A stretch of DNA of 5,843 nt from Acidobacteriaceae bacterium. Lineage in GTDB: Bacteria > Acidobacteriota > Terriglobia > Terriglobales > Acidobacteriaceae. The stretch is taken from the NCBI GenBank assembly GCA_003165855.1, contig PMXH01000545.1, positions 241 through 6,083 of the forward strand, given 5' to 3'. The notes under the pieces are model-generated. The model did no database searches, was not told the origin of the DNA, and was given only the letters and a program-made list of their open reading frames with translations. The position numbers and the translations under genes are program-made. Below, one piece after another: positions 1 through 5,327 of the stretch (the stretch's first letter is position 1; each line of letters opens with the position of its first letter).

Positions 1-1643
1 CTCGCCTTCTTGAAAACTTCGCGCAGCGCCCTCTCGGATTCGCCCAACCACTTCGAGTACAGTTGCGGTCCATCAATAGCGATGAGCGGGAGCTCCTTTT
101 CACCGGAGAGCGCCCGCGCCATGGCCGTCTTCCCCGTGCCCGACGGCCCTGTCAGCAGGATGCCCCGCGGCGGCGCCAGTCCAACCTGTTCATAGATCTC
201 GTCGCGCATGTGGGAGTGCTCGATGACGGCATCGAGCAGGCGTTTTACATCGTGGAGACCTCCGAGAGATGCGAACGTCGATGCGCTTTTCTCTATAAAG
301 AATTCTCGAGTCGCGCTGGGCTCGACTTCCTTCAAACCGGCGAGAAAGTCGTCGCGCGTAACCTGCAGCGCTCCCAGTTCAGCCGAGGCAGCGCCGTCGG
401 TCTCGAGTGGAAATGCGGAGAGGAAACCGCGCAAGGCAATCATGCCGACTTCCTGTCCCAGCGCTTCGAGGTCGGCGCCGACGAACCCGTGGGAATGCTC
501 GGCGATCTCCCGCAAATCGACGTCCGGCGCGAGGGGCATTGCGCGGGTGTGGATCCTGAGGATTTGTAGCCGTGCTTGCGTATTCGGAACACCGATTTCG
601 ATTTCGCGATCGAAGCGGCCCGGACGCCGCAGCGCCGGGTCCAGCACCTCGGGGATGTTGGTCGCACCGATGACGATGACCTGTCCGCGCGCGACAAAGC
701 CATCCATCAAGCTGAGAAGCTGCGCCACGACTCGCTTTTCGACCTCACCGGCCACTTCCGTGCGCTTGGGAGCCACGGCATCGATCTCGTCGATGAACAG
801 GATCGCGGGCGCGTGGCGTGCCGCTTCTTCGAAGACCTCGCGGAGCTTGGCTTCGCTCTCGCCGTAGAACTTCCGCATGATCTCAGGGCCGTTGAGGTGA
901 ATGAAGTGCACGCGGCTCTCGGCCGCTACGGCACGCGCCAACAGGGTCTTGCCGGTACCTGGCGGACCGTAGAGCAGAACGCCCTTGGGTGCGAGGATCC
1001 CTAAGCGCTCGAAGATGCGCGAGTACTTCAGCGGCAGCTCGATCATCTCGCGTACCCGCGCCACTTCACGCTCCAAGCCGCCGATATCTTCGTAGGAAAC
1101 CGCCGGAGCGCGCGCTACCGTCTGGTCGCCTTCCACGACCCGGATGTCGGTGCGCTTTCCAATTACTACCGGTCCCGAGGGAATCGTGCGCACAACCTGG
1201 AAGTTCACCGCCTTGGCAAATGTCGGTACCCGCACCACGCAGCCCGCGATGACCGGAACGCCCACCAGATCCTCGAGCATTCGGTCGGGTGCGATGGTCG
1301 CAGGCGCGGCCCCTACCCACAACGGCGAGAGTCGAACGGCCACCGCTTGTTCGCTCTCGACGCGCGCCACAGTAACCTGCTCTTGCAATCCCGCGCTGCA
1401 ATTACTGCGGCAGGTGCCGTCGATCTGGATCATGCCTTCGTGTCCGTCGTCGGAAAGCTCGGCACGCGCAACTCCGGCTGTGCCGCCGGTGATCCTTAGC
1501 ACGTCGCCGGCTCGGGCACCGGCGCGCAGCAGGTCGGCTGGCGCCAGTCGCGCAACGGCGTGGCCAATGTCTTCGACGCGCGCCTCTGCAATCCGCAGTT
1601 TCAGCGTTGCCGCGGGAGAGGGTGGCGTGACTTCCTTGTTCAC
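1..1643 (-). CDS. CDC48/VCP-type double AAA+ ATPase, N-terminal 547 residues (3' end beyond the left edge)
   Basis: Family role: hexameric ATPase that threads and unfolds protein substrates through a central pore in the cytosol. Seen here: a CDC48 N-domain start (LKLRIAEARVEDIGHAVARL, residues 14-33), then a second N subdomain. D1 opens with YEDIGG (184-189) and has Walker A GPPGTGKT (226-233), pore loop MRKFYG (256-261), Walker B ILFIDEID (281-288), sensor-1 N329 and Arg fingers R340/R343. D2 opens with SLGG (459-462), has Walker A GPSGTGKT (499-506) and pore loop SKWLG (530-534), and is cut at residue 547; homologues are usually about 700-800 residues. The FY pair in the D1 pore resembles archaeal VAT more than animal p97. 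The GTG at 1643 is chosen because homologues begin a few residues before the LKLRIAEA segment, but its ribosome site is poor. In-frame GTG (1673) and TTG (1703) are alternatives, and the frame stays open back to the regulator's stop. Family certain; start uncertain; client proteins unknown. Confidence 0.95.
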   Translation of the reverse strand, partial: MNKEVTPPSPAATLKLRIAEARVEDIGHAVARLAPADLLRAGARAGDVLRITGGTAGVARAELSDDGHEGMIQIDGTCRSNCSAGLQEQVTVARVESEQAVAVRLSPLWVGAAPATIAPDRMLEDLVGVPVIAGCVVRVPTFAKAVNFQVVRTIPSGPVVIGKRTDIRVVEGDQTVARAPAVSYEDIGGLEREVARVREMIELPLKYSRIFERLGILAPKGVLLYGPPGTGKTLLARAVAAESRVHFIHLNGPEIMRKFYGESEAKLREVFEEAARHAPAILFIDEIDAVAPKRTEVAGEVEKRVVAQLLSLMDGFVARGQVIVIGATNIPEVLDPALRRPGRFDREIEIGVPNTQARLQILRIHTRAMPLAPDVDLREIAEHSHGFVGADLEALGQEVGMIALRGFLSAFPLETDGAASAELGALQVTRDDFLAGLKEVEPSATREFFIEKSASTFASLGGLHDVKRLLDAVIEHSHMRDEIYEQVGLAPPRGILLTGPSGTGKTAMARALSGEKELPLIAIDGPQLYSKWLGESERALREVFKKA

Positions 1644-1665
1644 GTGACCCGCATCGCGACACGCG

Positions 1666-1682
1666 GTGGCCACACCGGCCAC
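1666..1682. repeat. Inverted repeat GTGGCC-N5-GGCCAC before the ATPase start
   Basis: A perfect 6-base-pair GC-rich stem with a 5-base loop (ACACC on the plus strand) ends 23 bases upstream of the preferred GTG start of the CDC48-type gene. No T-run follows on either strand, so it is not an intrinsic terminator. It could be a fold in the ATPase mRNA leader, a protein-binding site, or part of the coding region if translation starts further upstream. Confidence 0.4.
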
Positions 1683-1723
1683 GTCATTTGCCAGGTCAGT
1701 CAATTCTGATGATCCCCAGATTC

Positions 1724-1741
1724 GCAGGCCCGACGGCCTGC
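1724..1741. repeat. Inverted repeat GCAGGCC-N4-GGCCTGC in the regulator/ATPase gap
   Basis: A perfect 7-base-pair stem closes a 4-base loop (CGAC on plus, GTCG on minus). It lacks a following T-run in either direction. It is the middle one of three stems between the GntR gene and the ATPase gene, all able to form in the same transcript. Function is not known; leader structure or a weak factor-dependent stop signal are both possible. Confidence 0.45.
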
Positions 1742-1784
1742 CTTCTACGCTAGCGGATGTACCGCCAGATCCAACGCAACGCGA

Positions 1785-1806
1785 TCGCAATCCCACATGA
1801 TTGCGA
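1785..1806. repeat. Inverted repeat TCGCAATC-N6-GATTGCGA downstream of the GntR gene
   Basis: A perfect 8-base-pair stem with a 6-base loop lies 53 bases after the regulator's stop codon. The sequence after it on the minus strand is TCGCGTTGCG, so it lacks the T-run of an intrinsic terminator. It may be a dyad operator for an unseen regulator of the ATPase gene or an RNA stem protecting the 3' end of the regulator mRNA. Confidence 0.45.
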
Positions 1807-1821
1807 ATCGTGAACAGCCGG

Positions 1822-1850
1822 ATTACAGAAGAGACCTCCGTTGCTGAGAA
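1822..1850 (-). promoter_or_regulatory. Possible weak promoter for the CDC48-type gene
   Basis: On the minus strand TTCTCA (1850-1845; 4 of 6 to the sigma70 -35 box) is spaced 17 bases from TGTAAT (1827-1822; 5 of 6 to the -10 box). Transcription would begin near 1815 and give a leader of about 170 bases that includes all three inverted repeats. It is a consensus match only and the ATPase could instead be read through from the regulator gene. Confidence 0.3.
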
Positions 1851-1859
1851 CTCGTCTGT

Positions 1860-2567
1860 TCAAAACTCGTCAAGCACGATTTCTTCGACGTCTTCAATGT
1901 GCCGCCGCATCGCCGCTCCCGCGGATTCGCCATCCTTACGCTTAATCGCAGCTAGAATCCGCCGGTGGCCGACCAACGATTTCTTGGGGCGTCCTTCCAC
2001 CTGCAAGGAGCGTTCCCGCGTATCGCGCAGAAGGTCCATCAGAATGTCGAGCACCTTCAGCACCACACTATTGCCGGAAGCCAAAGCGACGCTGTAATGG
2101 AACTCCGCATCTTCGGCGATGGTCGTTTCTCCGCGAGACAGCTTTCCTTCTTGCCGCTGCAGAATTTCTTCCATCTCTGAGATTTCGTCCGGAGAAGCAT
2201 GCGTCGCGGCGCGCGCCGCCAGCGGCGGTTCCAGCATCTTGCGAAAATCCAGAAGCTCACTCACCAGTTCCCGCCGCCGCTTCAGCGCGTCGGCAAAGGG
2301 ATTGATCAACGATTCGGATGAGGTTTCGCGAACGATCGTCCCAGCGCCTTGACGCGGTTCAACCAGGCCCATCAATTCCAGGCCCCGAATCGCGTCTCGA
2401 ATGGAACTGCGGCTTACTTGAAGCATCTCGGCAAGTTCGCGCTCCGAAGGAAGTTTGTCCCCAGGTTTCAATTTCTTCAGGATCAAACGTTCAATCTGCC
2501 TGGCGACTTCTTCGTAGACTTTGTTCTTTCGAACCGCCTCGAAGTCGGATTTGACCGCAGTTGCCAA
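1860..2567 (-). CDS. GntR-family transcriptional regulator, FadR subfamily with metal-binding FCD domain
   Basis: A 235-residue DNA-binding regulator of usual length for the FadR subfamily. The winged helix-turn-helix spans about residues 14-80, with the hallmark PSERELAEMLQVSRSSIRDA (40-59) and the wing GAGTIV (74-79). The C-terminal all-helical FCD ligand domain covers about 100-230 and keeps the metal-site set D153, H157, H201 and H223. In characterised relatives these residues bind a divalent metal that helps hold a small carboxylate effector. The start is TTG at 2567, supported by GGAGAG seven bases upstream and by a promoter just before it. It is a separate unit from the ligase-reductase pair upstream, with a weak terminator between them, and it carries its own operator-like dyad, which suggests autoregulation. 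The ligand cannot be read from the sequence. Lactate, gluconate, galactonate and fatty acyl-CoA regulators share this architecture; a small 2-oxo or dicarboxylic acid is my guess from the neighbours. Confidence 0.93.
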   Translation of the reverse strand: MATAVKSDFEAVRKNKVYEEVARQIERLILKKLKPGDKLPSERELAEMLQVSRSSIRDAIRGLELMGLVEPRQGAGTIVRETSSESLINPFADALKRRRELVSELLDFRKMLEPPLAARAATHASPDEISEMEEILQRQEGKLSRGETTIAEDAEFHYSVALASGNSVVLKVLDILMDLLRDTRERSLQVEGRPKKSLVGHRRILAAIKRKDGESAGAAMRRHIEDVEEIVLDEF

Positions 2568-2581
2568 CTTTGCTCTCCAAG

Positions 2582-2600
2582 TGGTCTGATAAGTGGACCA
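2582..2600. promoter_or_regulatory. Putative operator of the GntR regulator (TGGTC-N9-GACCA)
   Basis: An inverted repeat with arms TGGTC (2582-2586) and GACCA (2596-2600) lies just after the predicted transcription start and before the ribosome site of the regulator gene. TGGTC/GACCA half-sites are typical of FadR-type GntR proteins, although the usual spacing is much shorter than nine bases. Overlaid on it is a direct repeat AAGTGG at 2579-2584 and 2591-2596, twelve bases apart. A protein bound here would block transcription of its own gene. The same half-sites are not seen in the promoter region before the ligase gene. Confidence 0.5.
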
Positions 2601-2612
2601 GCGAACCAGAGG

Positions 2613-2642
2613 AGTATACCCCCCTTGTCAAGTCCCTAGCAA
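2613..2642 (-). promoter_or_regulatory. Promoter of the GntR regulator gene
   Basis: On the minus strand TTGCTA (2642-2637; 4 of 6 to the -35 box) and TATACT (2618-2613; 5 of 6 to the -10 box) are separated by 18 bases. The predicted start of transcription is near 2606, which leaves about 39 bases of leader before the TTG start and places the operator dyad right after the start point. A TTGACA hexamer inside the spacer is only 7 bases from the -10 box and cannot pair with it. Confidence 0.5.
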
Positions 2643-2656
2643 ATATTTTTGTGCGG

Positions 2657-2683
2657 CAAAAGAAAAGGCTTCCGGATGGCCTT
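2657..2683 (-). terminator. Weak intrinsic terminator after the reductase gene
   Basis: On the minus strand AAGGC (2683-2679), a 9-base loop and GCCTT (2669-2665) form a 5-base-pair stem, with an A-rich stretch before it and TTTTCTTTTG running through and after it. It begins 17 bases after the reductase stop codon. The stem is short, so termination may be partial and some transcripts could continue into the regulator gene. Confidence 0.5.
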
Positions 2684-2700
2684 CTTTCGCTTCGTCCGCA

Positions 2701-3684
2701 TCATTGTGGACGCTGCCGTGCTGCGCATTCTGCCAATAACCTAGTGCAGTTGTAAACCGTCCGGGTGCAAGTCATCGGCAGCCCCACGCGCTCCCCTAAT
2801 TCCACGACCGCGCCCACTAAAGCTTCCAATTCCATTGGCCGCCCGGCTTCTAGGTCCTGCAACATTGAGGTCTTGTGCTCTCCAACTTTTTCCGCGCCGG
2901 CGATTCTTTGGTCGATGGAAATAGGTAACTCCATGCCTAATTTGCTGGAAACCTGCTCAACTTCCTGCATGATACTTCGAATCACCAGGGCAGTACCAGG
3001 ATCGCGTGCTATCTGCGCCAGCGTGGCGCGCGTCAGTGCGCTGACGGGATTGAAAGAAGCGTTCCCCAGAACCTTTACCCAAATCTCGTGCCGGATGCGA
3101 GTGGTCACCGGACAACGGAAACCGGAGGCGATCAGCGCTTCAGCAATCGCACGGATGCGATCAGACCGTGTGCCGTCGGGTTCACCGAGAGTGATTCGAT
3201 TGCCCTCGGTATGTTGGATCACTCCTGGTTCAGCAATCTCCGTAGCGAAGTAAATGATGGAACCGACGACACGCTGCGCTTCGATGGCTGACGAAATTAC
3301 ACCGCCGGGATCAACCCGCTCCAGGCACAATCCTTCCCATTCACCGCCGAAACCCTGAAAGTACCACCACGGAATTCCGTTCTGGGTGCTGACCACCGTG
3401 GTGTCTGCGCCCAGCACAGGCCTTAACTGAGGCGCAAGTTGTGGCAGGGCGTGCGCCTTCACACCAAGAAAGACGACGTCTACCGGGCCGACTTCTTCAA
3501 GAGAGCTGGCGATCGTAGGCCGCGCAATGAAATCTCCGTCGTTGCTCTTTACTTGCACGCCGTGCTCCTGCATGGCGCGAAGATGCGGCCCGCGCGCGAA
3601 CAGCGTTACATCCAGCCCGGCGTGCGCCATGCGCGCACCAATGTAGGCTCCGATTGCCCCCGCCCCGGCGATCAGGAATCTCAT
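2701..3684 (-). CDS. Ketopantoate reductase-fold NAD(P)H-dependent 2-oxoacid reductase
   Basis: A 327-residue member of the ApbA/PanE family, slightly longer than the roughly 300-residue E. coli PanE. The N-terminal Rossmann domain has GAGAIG (7-12), R31 at the usual NADP 2'-phosphate position, K76 in VKAH and N102 in QNG. The C-terminal helical domain carries the catalytic set: K204 and N208 in WVKVLGNASFNP, S273 and E285 in SMLQDLEAGRPMELEAL. By family knowledge it reduces a 2-oxo acid to the 2-hydroxy acid; annotation as 2-dehydropantoate 2-reductase is the default. An extra stretch after the QNG motif (PWWYFQGFGGEWEG, 105-118) marks a subfamily different from E. coli PanE. No pantothenate gene is nearby, so another 2-oxo acid is plausible. 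Its ATG overlaps the ligase stop as ATGA, with only a weak ribosome site, so it is probably translated by coupling to the ligase. Fold and chemistry are clear; the substrate is not. Confidence 0.9.
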   Translation of the reverse strand: MRFLIAGAGAIGAYIGARMAHAGLDVTLFARGPHLRAMQEHGVQVKSNDGDFIARPTIASSLEEVGPVDVVFLGVKAHALPQLAPQLRPVLGADTTVVSTQNGIPWWYFQGFGGEWEGLCLERVDPGGVISSAIEAQRVVGSIIYFATEIAEPGVIQHTEGNRITLGEPDGTRSDRIRAIAEALIASGFRCPVTTRIRHEIWVKVLGNASFNPVSALTRATLAQIARDPGTALVIRSIMQEVEQVSSKLGMELPISIDQRIAGAEKVGEHKTSMLQDLEAGRPMELEALVGAVVELGERVGLPMTCTRTVYNCTRLLAECAARQRPQ

Positions 3685-5192
3685 TGTTGATCGTCCGTGA
3701 GCGCGGTGGCGACAGCGCGGCGGCGAATTTTTCCGGTCGCGGTGGTGGGGATGCTGTCCACAAGATAGATCTTCTTAGGGCATTTATACTCTGCCAGGAG
3801 TTCGCGGCAGTGCTTGATAAGTTCTGCCTCGGTGGCTCCGTGGCGCTCGTGCAAAACCACGGCGGCAGCCACTTCTTCGCCCAGGGTGGGATGCACGCAG
3901 CCAAACGTCACCGCCGCCGCGACTGCAGGATGCCTCAGTAAGACCTCATCGACTTCGTGCGGCGCGATGTTTTCCCCTCCACGAATGATGATGTCTTTGA
4001 TGCGGCCGGTTAAATGCAAATAGCAGTCCGAGTCCAGGAAGCCTTGGTCGCCGGTGCGGAACCATCCATTCACAAAAGCTCGAGCGTTGGCTTCGGGATT
4101 GTTTTCGTATCCCCGAAATACATTCGCCCCTTGGATTGCGATCTCGCCCCGCTGGTTGGTCCCGAGATGATTGCCTTCCGCATCCATGATGCTGATGCGC
4201 AGGCCGATTCCGACTCCGACGGAACCCGGCTTCCGGTGTCGCGGGGGCAGAGGATTCGAGGTCATCTGGTGAGCCGCTTCGGTCATACCGTAGGCTTCCA
4301 CGAAGGGCACGCCAAAGACATCCTCGATCTTGCGAATGAGTTCCGGCGACAAAGGCGCACTGCAGGAACGGAGGAAGCGCAGTGTTGCAGCCTCTTCGGG
4401 TTTGTGCCGGCTACGAGCCATCAGAAGCTGGTGCATCGTGGGCACTCCGGAATACCAGGTCACGCGATTTTCGCGCACCGTCCGCCAGAAAGAAAGCGCG
4501 TTGAATTTTGTGGGCACAACCACGGTGCCACCGGAAAGCAGAGTTGCCATGGTTGAGCCAATCAACCCATGAATGTGGAACAGCGGCATGATACAAAGCG
4601 AAACATCTTCTCCGGTTAGTTCGTAAGTGTTTGCGATGTTTGCCGAGGAGACCGCCAGGTTGAAATGCCGCAAGGGCACGCGCTTCGGACGGCCGGTGCT
4701 TCCGCTGGTGTGCAGGACCAGTGCGATGTCGTCGGCAGTAGGCTCGCTTGCGGTAACGCCGGTTGGCGCGTCGATCAAACGAACTTCGCCCTTCTCGCTC
4801 ATTTCCACCGAGAGCACTGGGATCTTCCGGTCCTTCGCCGCGGTGCGCACGAACTCGGCACCCACCGGAGGGCAAAGCAGGATTCGCGCATTGGTGTCCC
4901 CTAGAAAGAAATGAAACTCCTCATAGGGATACGCGGGATTCAATGGGGCTGCAGTGCCCGCGATGGAAGCTGCGAGAAAGCTGACAATCGCCGGCAATCC
5001 GTTCGGCAATGCGATCGCCACAGCATCGCCACGGCGTATGCCGGCGGAAGCCAAAGCATTTGCCATCGCCAGGACCTGCTGCCGCAGTGAATCGTACGTG
5101 ACACGGATTCCAAGCTCGGGAACGACAATCGCCGTGTGACTATCGGCGAATTGCAGAACATCAAGAAGCGTTTCTACCGACTTTAGTCTCAT
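3681..5192 (-). CDS. Acyl-CoA synthetase of the oxalyl-CoA synthetase (AAE3/Pcs60-like) group
   Basis: A 503-residue adenylate-forming ligase that activates a carboxylic acid with ATP and joins it to coenzyme A. Motifs in order: P-loop HTSGSTGRPK (161-170), A5 YGMTE (301-305), A7 GWFRTGD (376-382), the hinge and A8 GRIKDIIIRGGENIAPHEVD (396-415), and A10 lysine K488 in TATGKIRR. Strong resemblance to plant AAE3 and yeast Pcs60, from memory, lies in the segments FLRSCSAPLSP (273-283), EAYGMTEAAHQMTSNPLPP (299-317) and KPGSVG (321-326). The length also fits (AAE3 is about 514). S278 and H308 sit where I recall acid-pocket residues of AAE3. The ATG at 5192 is chosen over a GTG at 5306 because the longer form starts upstream of the predicted promoter and adds a low-complexity, charged tail foreign to the family; AGGCGAG precedes the ATG. 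First gene of an operon with the reductase (ATGA overlap). Oxalate as substrate is inference; a short or medium-chain acid remains possible. No peroxisomal-type C-terminal signal is expected or seen. Confidence 0.92.
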   Translation of the reverse strand: MRLKSVETLLDVLQFADSHTAIVVPELGIRVTYDSLRQQVLAMANALASAGIRRGDAVAIALPNGLPAIVSFLAASIAGTAAPLNPAYPYEEFHFFLGDTNARILLCPPVGAEFVRTAAKDRKIPVLSVEMSEKGEVRLIDAPTGVTASEPTADDIALVLHTSGSTGRPKRVPLRHFNLAVSSANIANTYELTGEDVSLCIMPLFHIHGLIGSTMATLLSGGTVVVPTKFNALSFWRTVRENRVTWYSGVPTMHQLLMARSRHKPEEAATLRFLRSCSAPLSPELIRKIEDVFGVPFVEAYGMTEAAHQMTSNPLPPRHRKPGSVGVGIGLRISIMDAEGNHLGTNQRGEIAIQGANVFRGYENNPEANARAFVNGWFRTGDQGFLDSDCYLHLTGRIKDIIIRGGENIAPHEVDEVLLRHPAVAAAVTFGCVHPTLGEEVAAAVVLHERHGATEAELIKHCRELLAEYKCPKKIYLVDSIPTTATGKIRRRAVATALTDDQQ

Positions 5193-5234
5193 TCGTTCTC
5201 GCCTGTTGCGAGGGGCGTTGGATAATTGGGCGAT

Positions 5235-5263
5235 CTTATCCGTTGTCCTCTGTTGTCCGTCAA
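5235..5263 (-). promoter_or_regulatory. Promoter of the ligase-reductase operon
   Basis: On the minus strand TTGACG (5263-5258; 5 of 6 to the -35 box) and GATAAG (5240-5235; 4 of 6 to the -10 box) are spaced exactly 17 bases. Transcription would begin near 5228, about 36 bases before the ATG at 5192. The position, between the aminotransferase terminator candidate and the ligase gene, argues that the operon is transcribed separately from the aminotransferase. Confidence 0.55.
5242..5258. repeat. Tandem direct repeat GTTGTCC-N3-GTTGTCC inside the ligase promoter
   Basis: Two identical 7-base units (5242-5248 and 5252-5258; GGACAAC on the minus strand) repeat with a 10-base period, about one helical turn, in the spacer between the -35 and -10 boxes. 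That puts both copies on the same face of the DNA, a layout suited to a repressor or a MerR-like spacer-binding activator. No cognate regulator is identified in the window. Chance occurrence is possible. Confidence 0.4.
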
Positions 5264-5270
5264 ACGAAGG

Positions 5271-5293
5271 GAAAATGGCGGAACTCTTCCGCC
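5271..5293 (-). terminator. Hairpin terminator candidate after the aminotransferase gene
   Basis: On the minus strand GGCGGAA (5293-5287), loop GAG and TTCCGCC (5283-5277) form a perfect 7-base-pair stem followed by ATTTTC. The T-run is short but the stem is strong, and it lies 34 bases after the aminotransferase stop, directly before the promoter of the next operon. Confidence 0.55.
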
Positions 5294-5302
5294 TTTCGTC
5301 AC

Positions 5303-5319
5303 CCACTTAGGAAAAGTGG
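5303..5319. repeat. Inverted repeat CCACTT-N5-AAGTGG just after the aminotransferase stop
   Basis: A perfect 6-base-pair stem with a 5-base loop lies 8 bases downstream of the aminotransferase stop codon. No T-run follows on the minus strand. Together with the stronger stem at 5277-5293 it may form a double-hairpin 3' end. The arm AAGTGG also occurs twice at the GntR operator candidate, which may be coincidence. Confidence 0.4.
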
Positions 5320-5327
5320 CTATGAGT

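Noticed and set aside
63..1647. Several plus-strand open frames of 85-220 codons (for example 208-867 and 1144-1647) opposite the ATPase
   Set aside because: They are antisense shadows of a coding minus strand with high GC at third positions; their translations are Arg/Ser-rich and show no recognisable domain.
1781..1788. GCGATCGC octamer, the HIP1 element abundant in cyanobacteria
   Set aside because: I noticed only one copy, it is a common palindrome in GC-rich DNA, and nothing else suggests a cyanobacterium.
1834..1839. Strong Shine-Dalgarno GGAGGT on the minus strand downstream of the regulator
   Set aside because: No ATG, GTG or TTG lies at a proper distance after it, so no hidden small gene is supported.
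2625..2630. Perfect TTGACA on the minus strand before TATACT
   Set aside because: Only 7 bases separate the two hexamers, too few for a sigma70 promoter; TTGCTA at 18 bases fits instead.
2701..3684. Reading the reductase as part of a pantothenate biosynthesis operon
   Set aside because: No panB, panC or panD is present, and the partner genes are a CoA ligase and a carboxylate-type regulator.
2765..4556. Plus-strand open frames opposite the reductase and ligase (2765-3253, 4014-4556)
   Set aside because: They mirror clearly recognised minus-strand genes and have no own ribosome site, motif or domain.
5193..5306. GTG at 5306 as start of the ligase, giving a 541-residue protein
   Set aside because: It lies upstream of the predicted operon promoter and overlaps the terminator hairpins of the previous gene; the additional 38 residues are unlike any ligase N-terminus, whereas the ATG at 5192 gives the family length.
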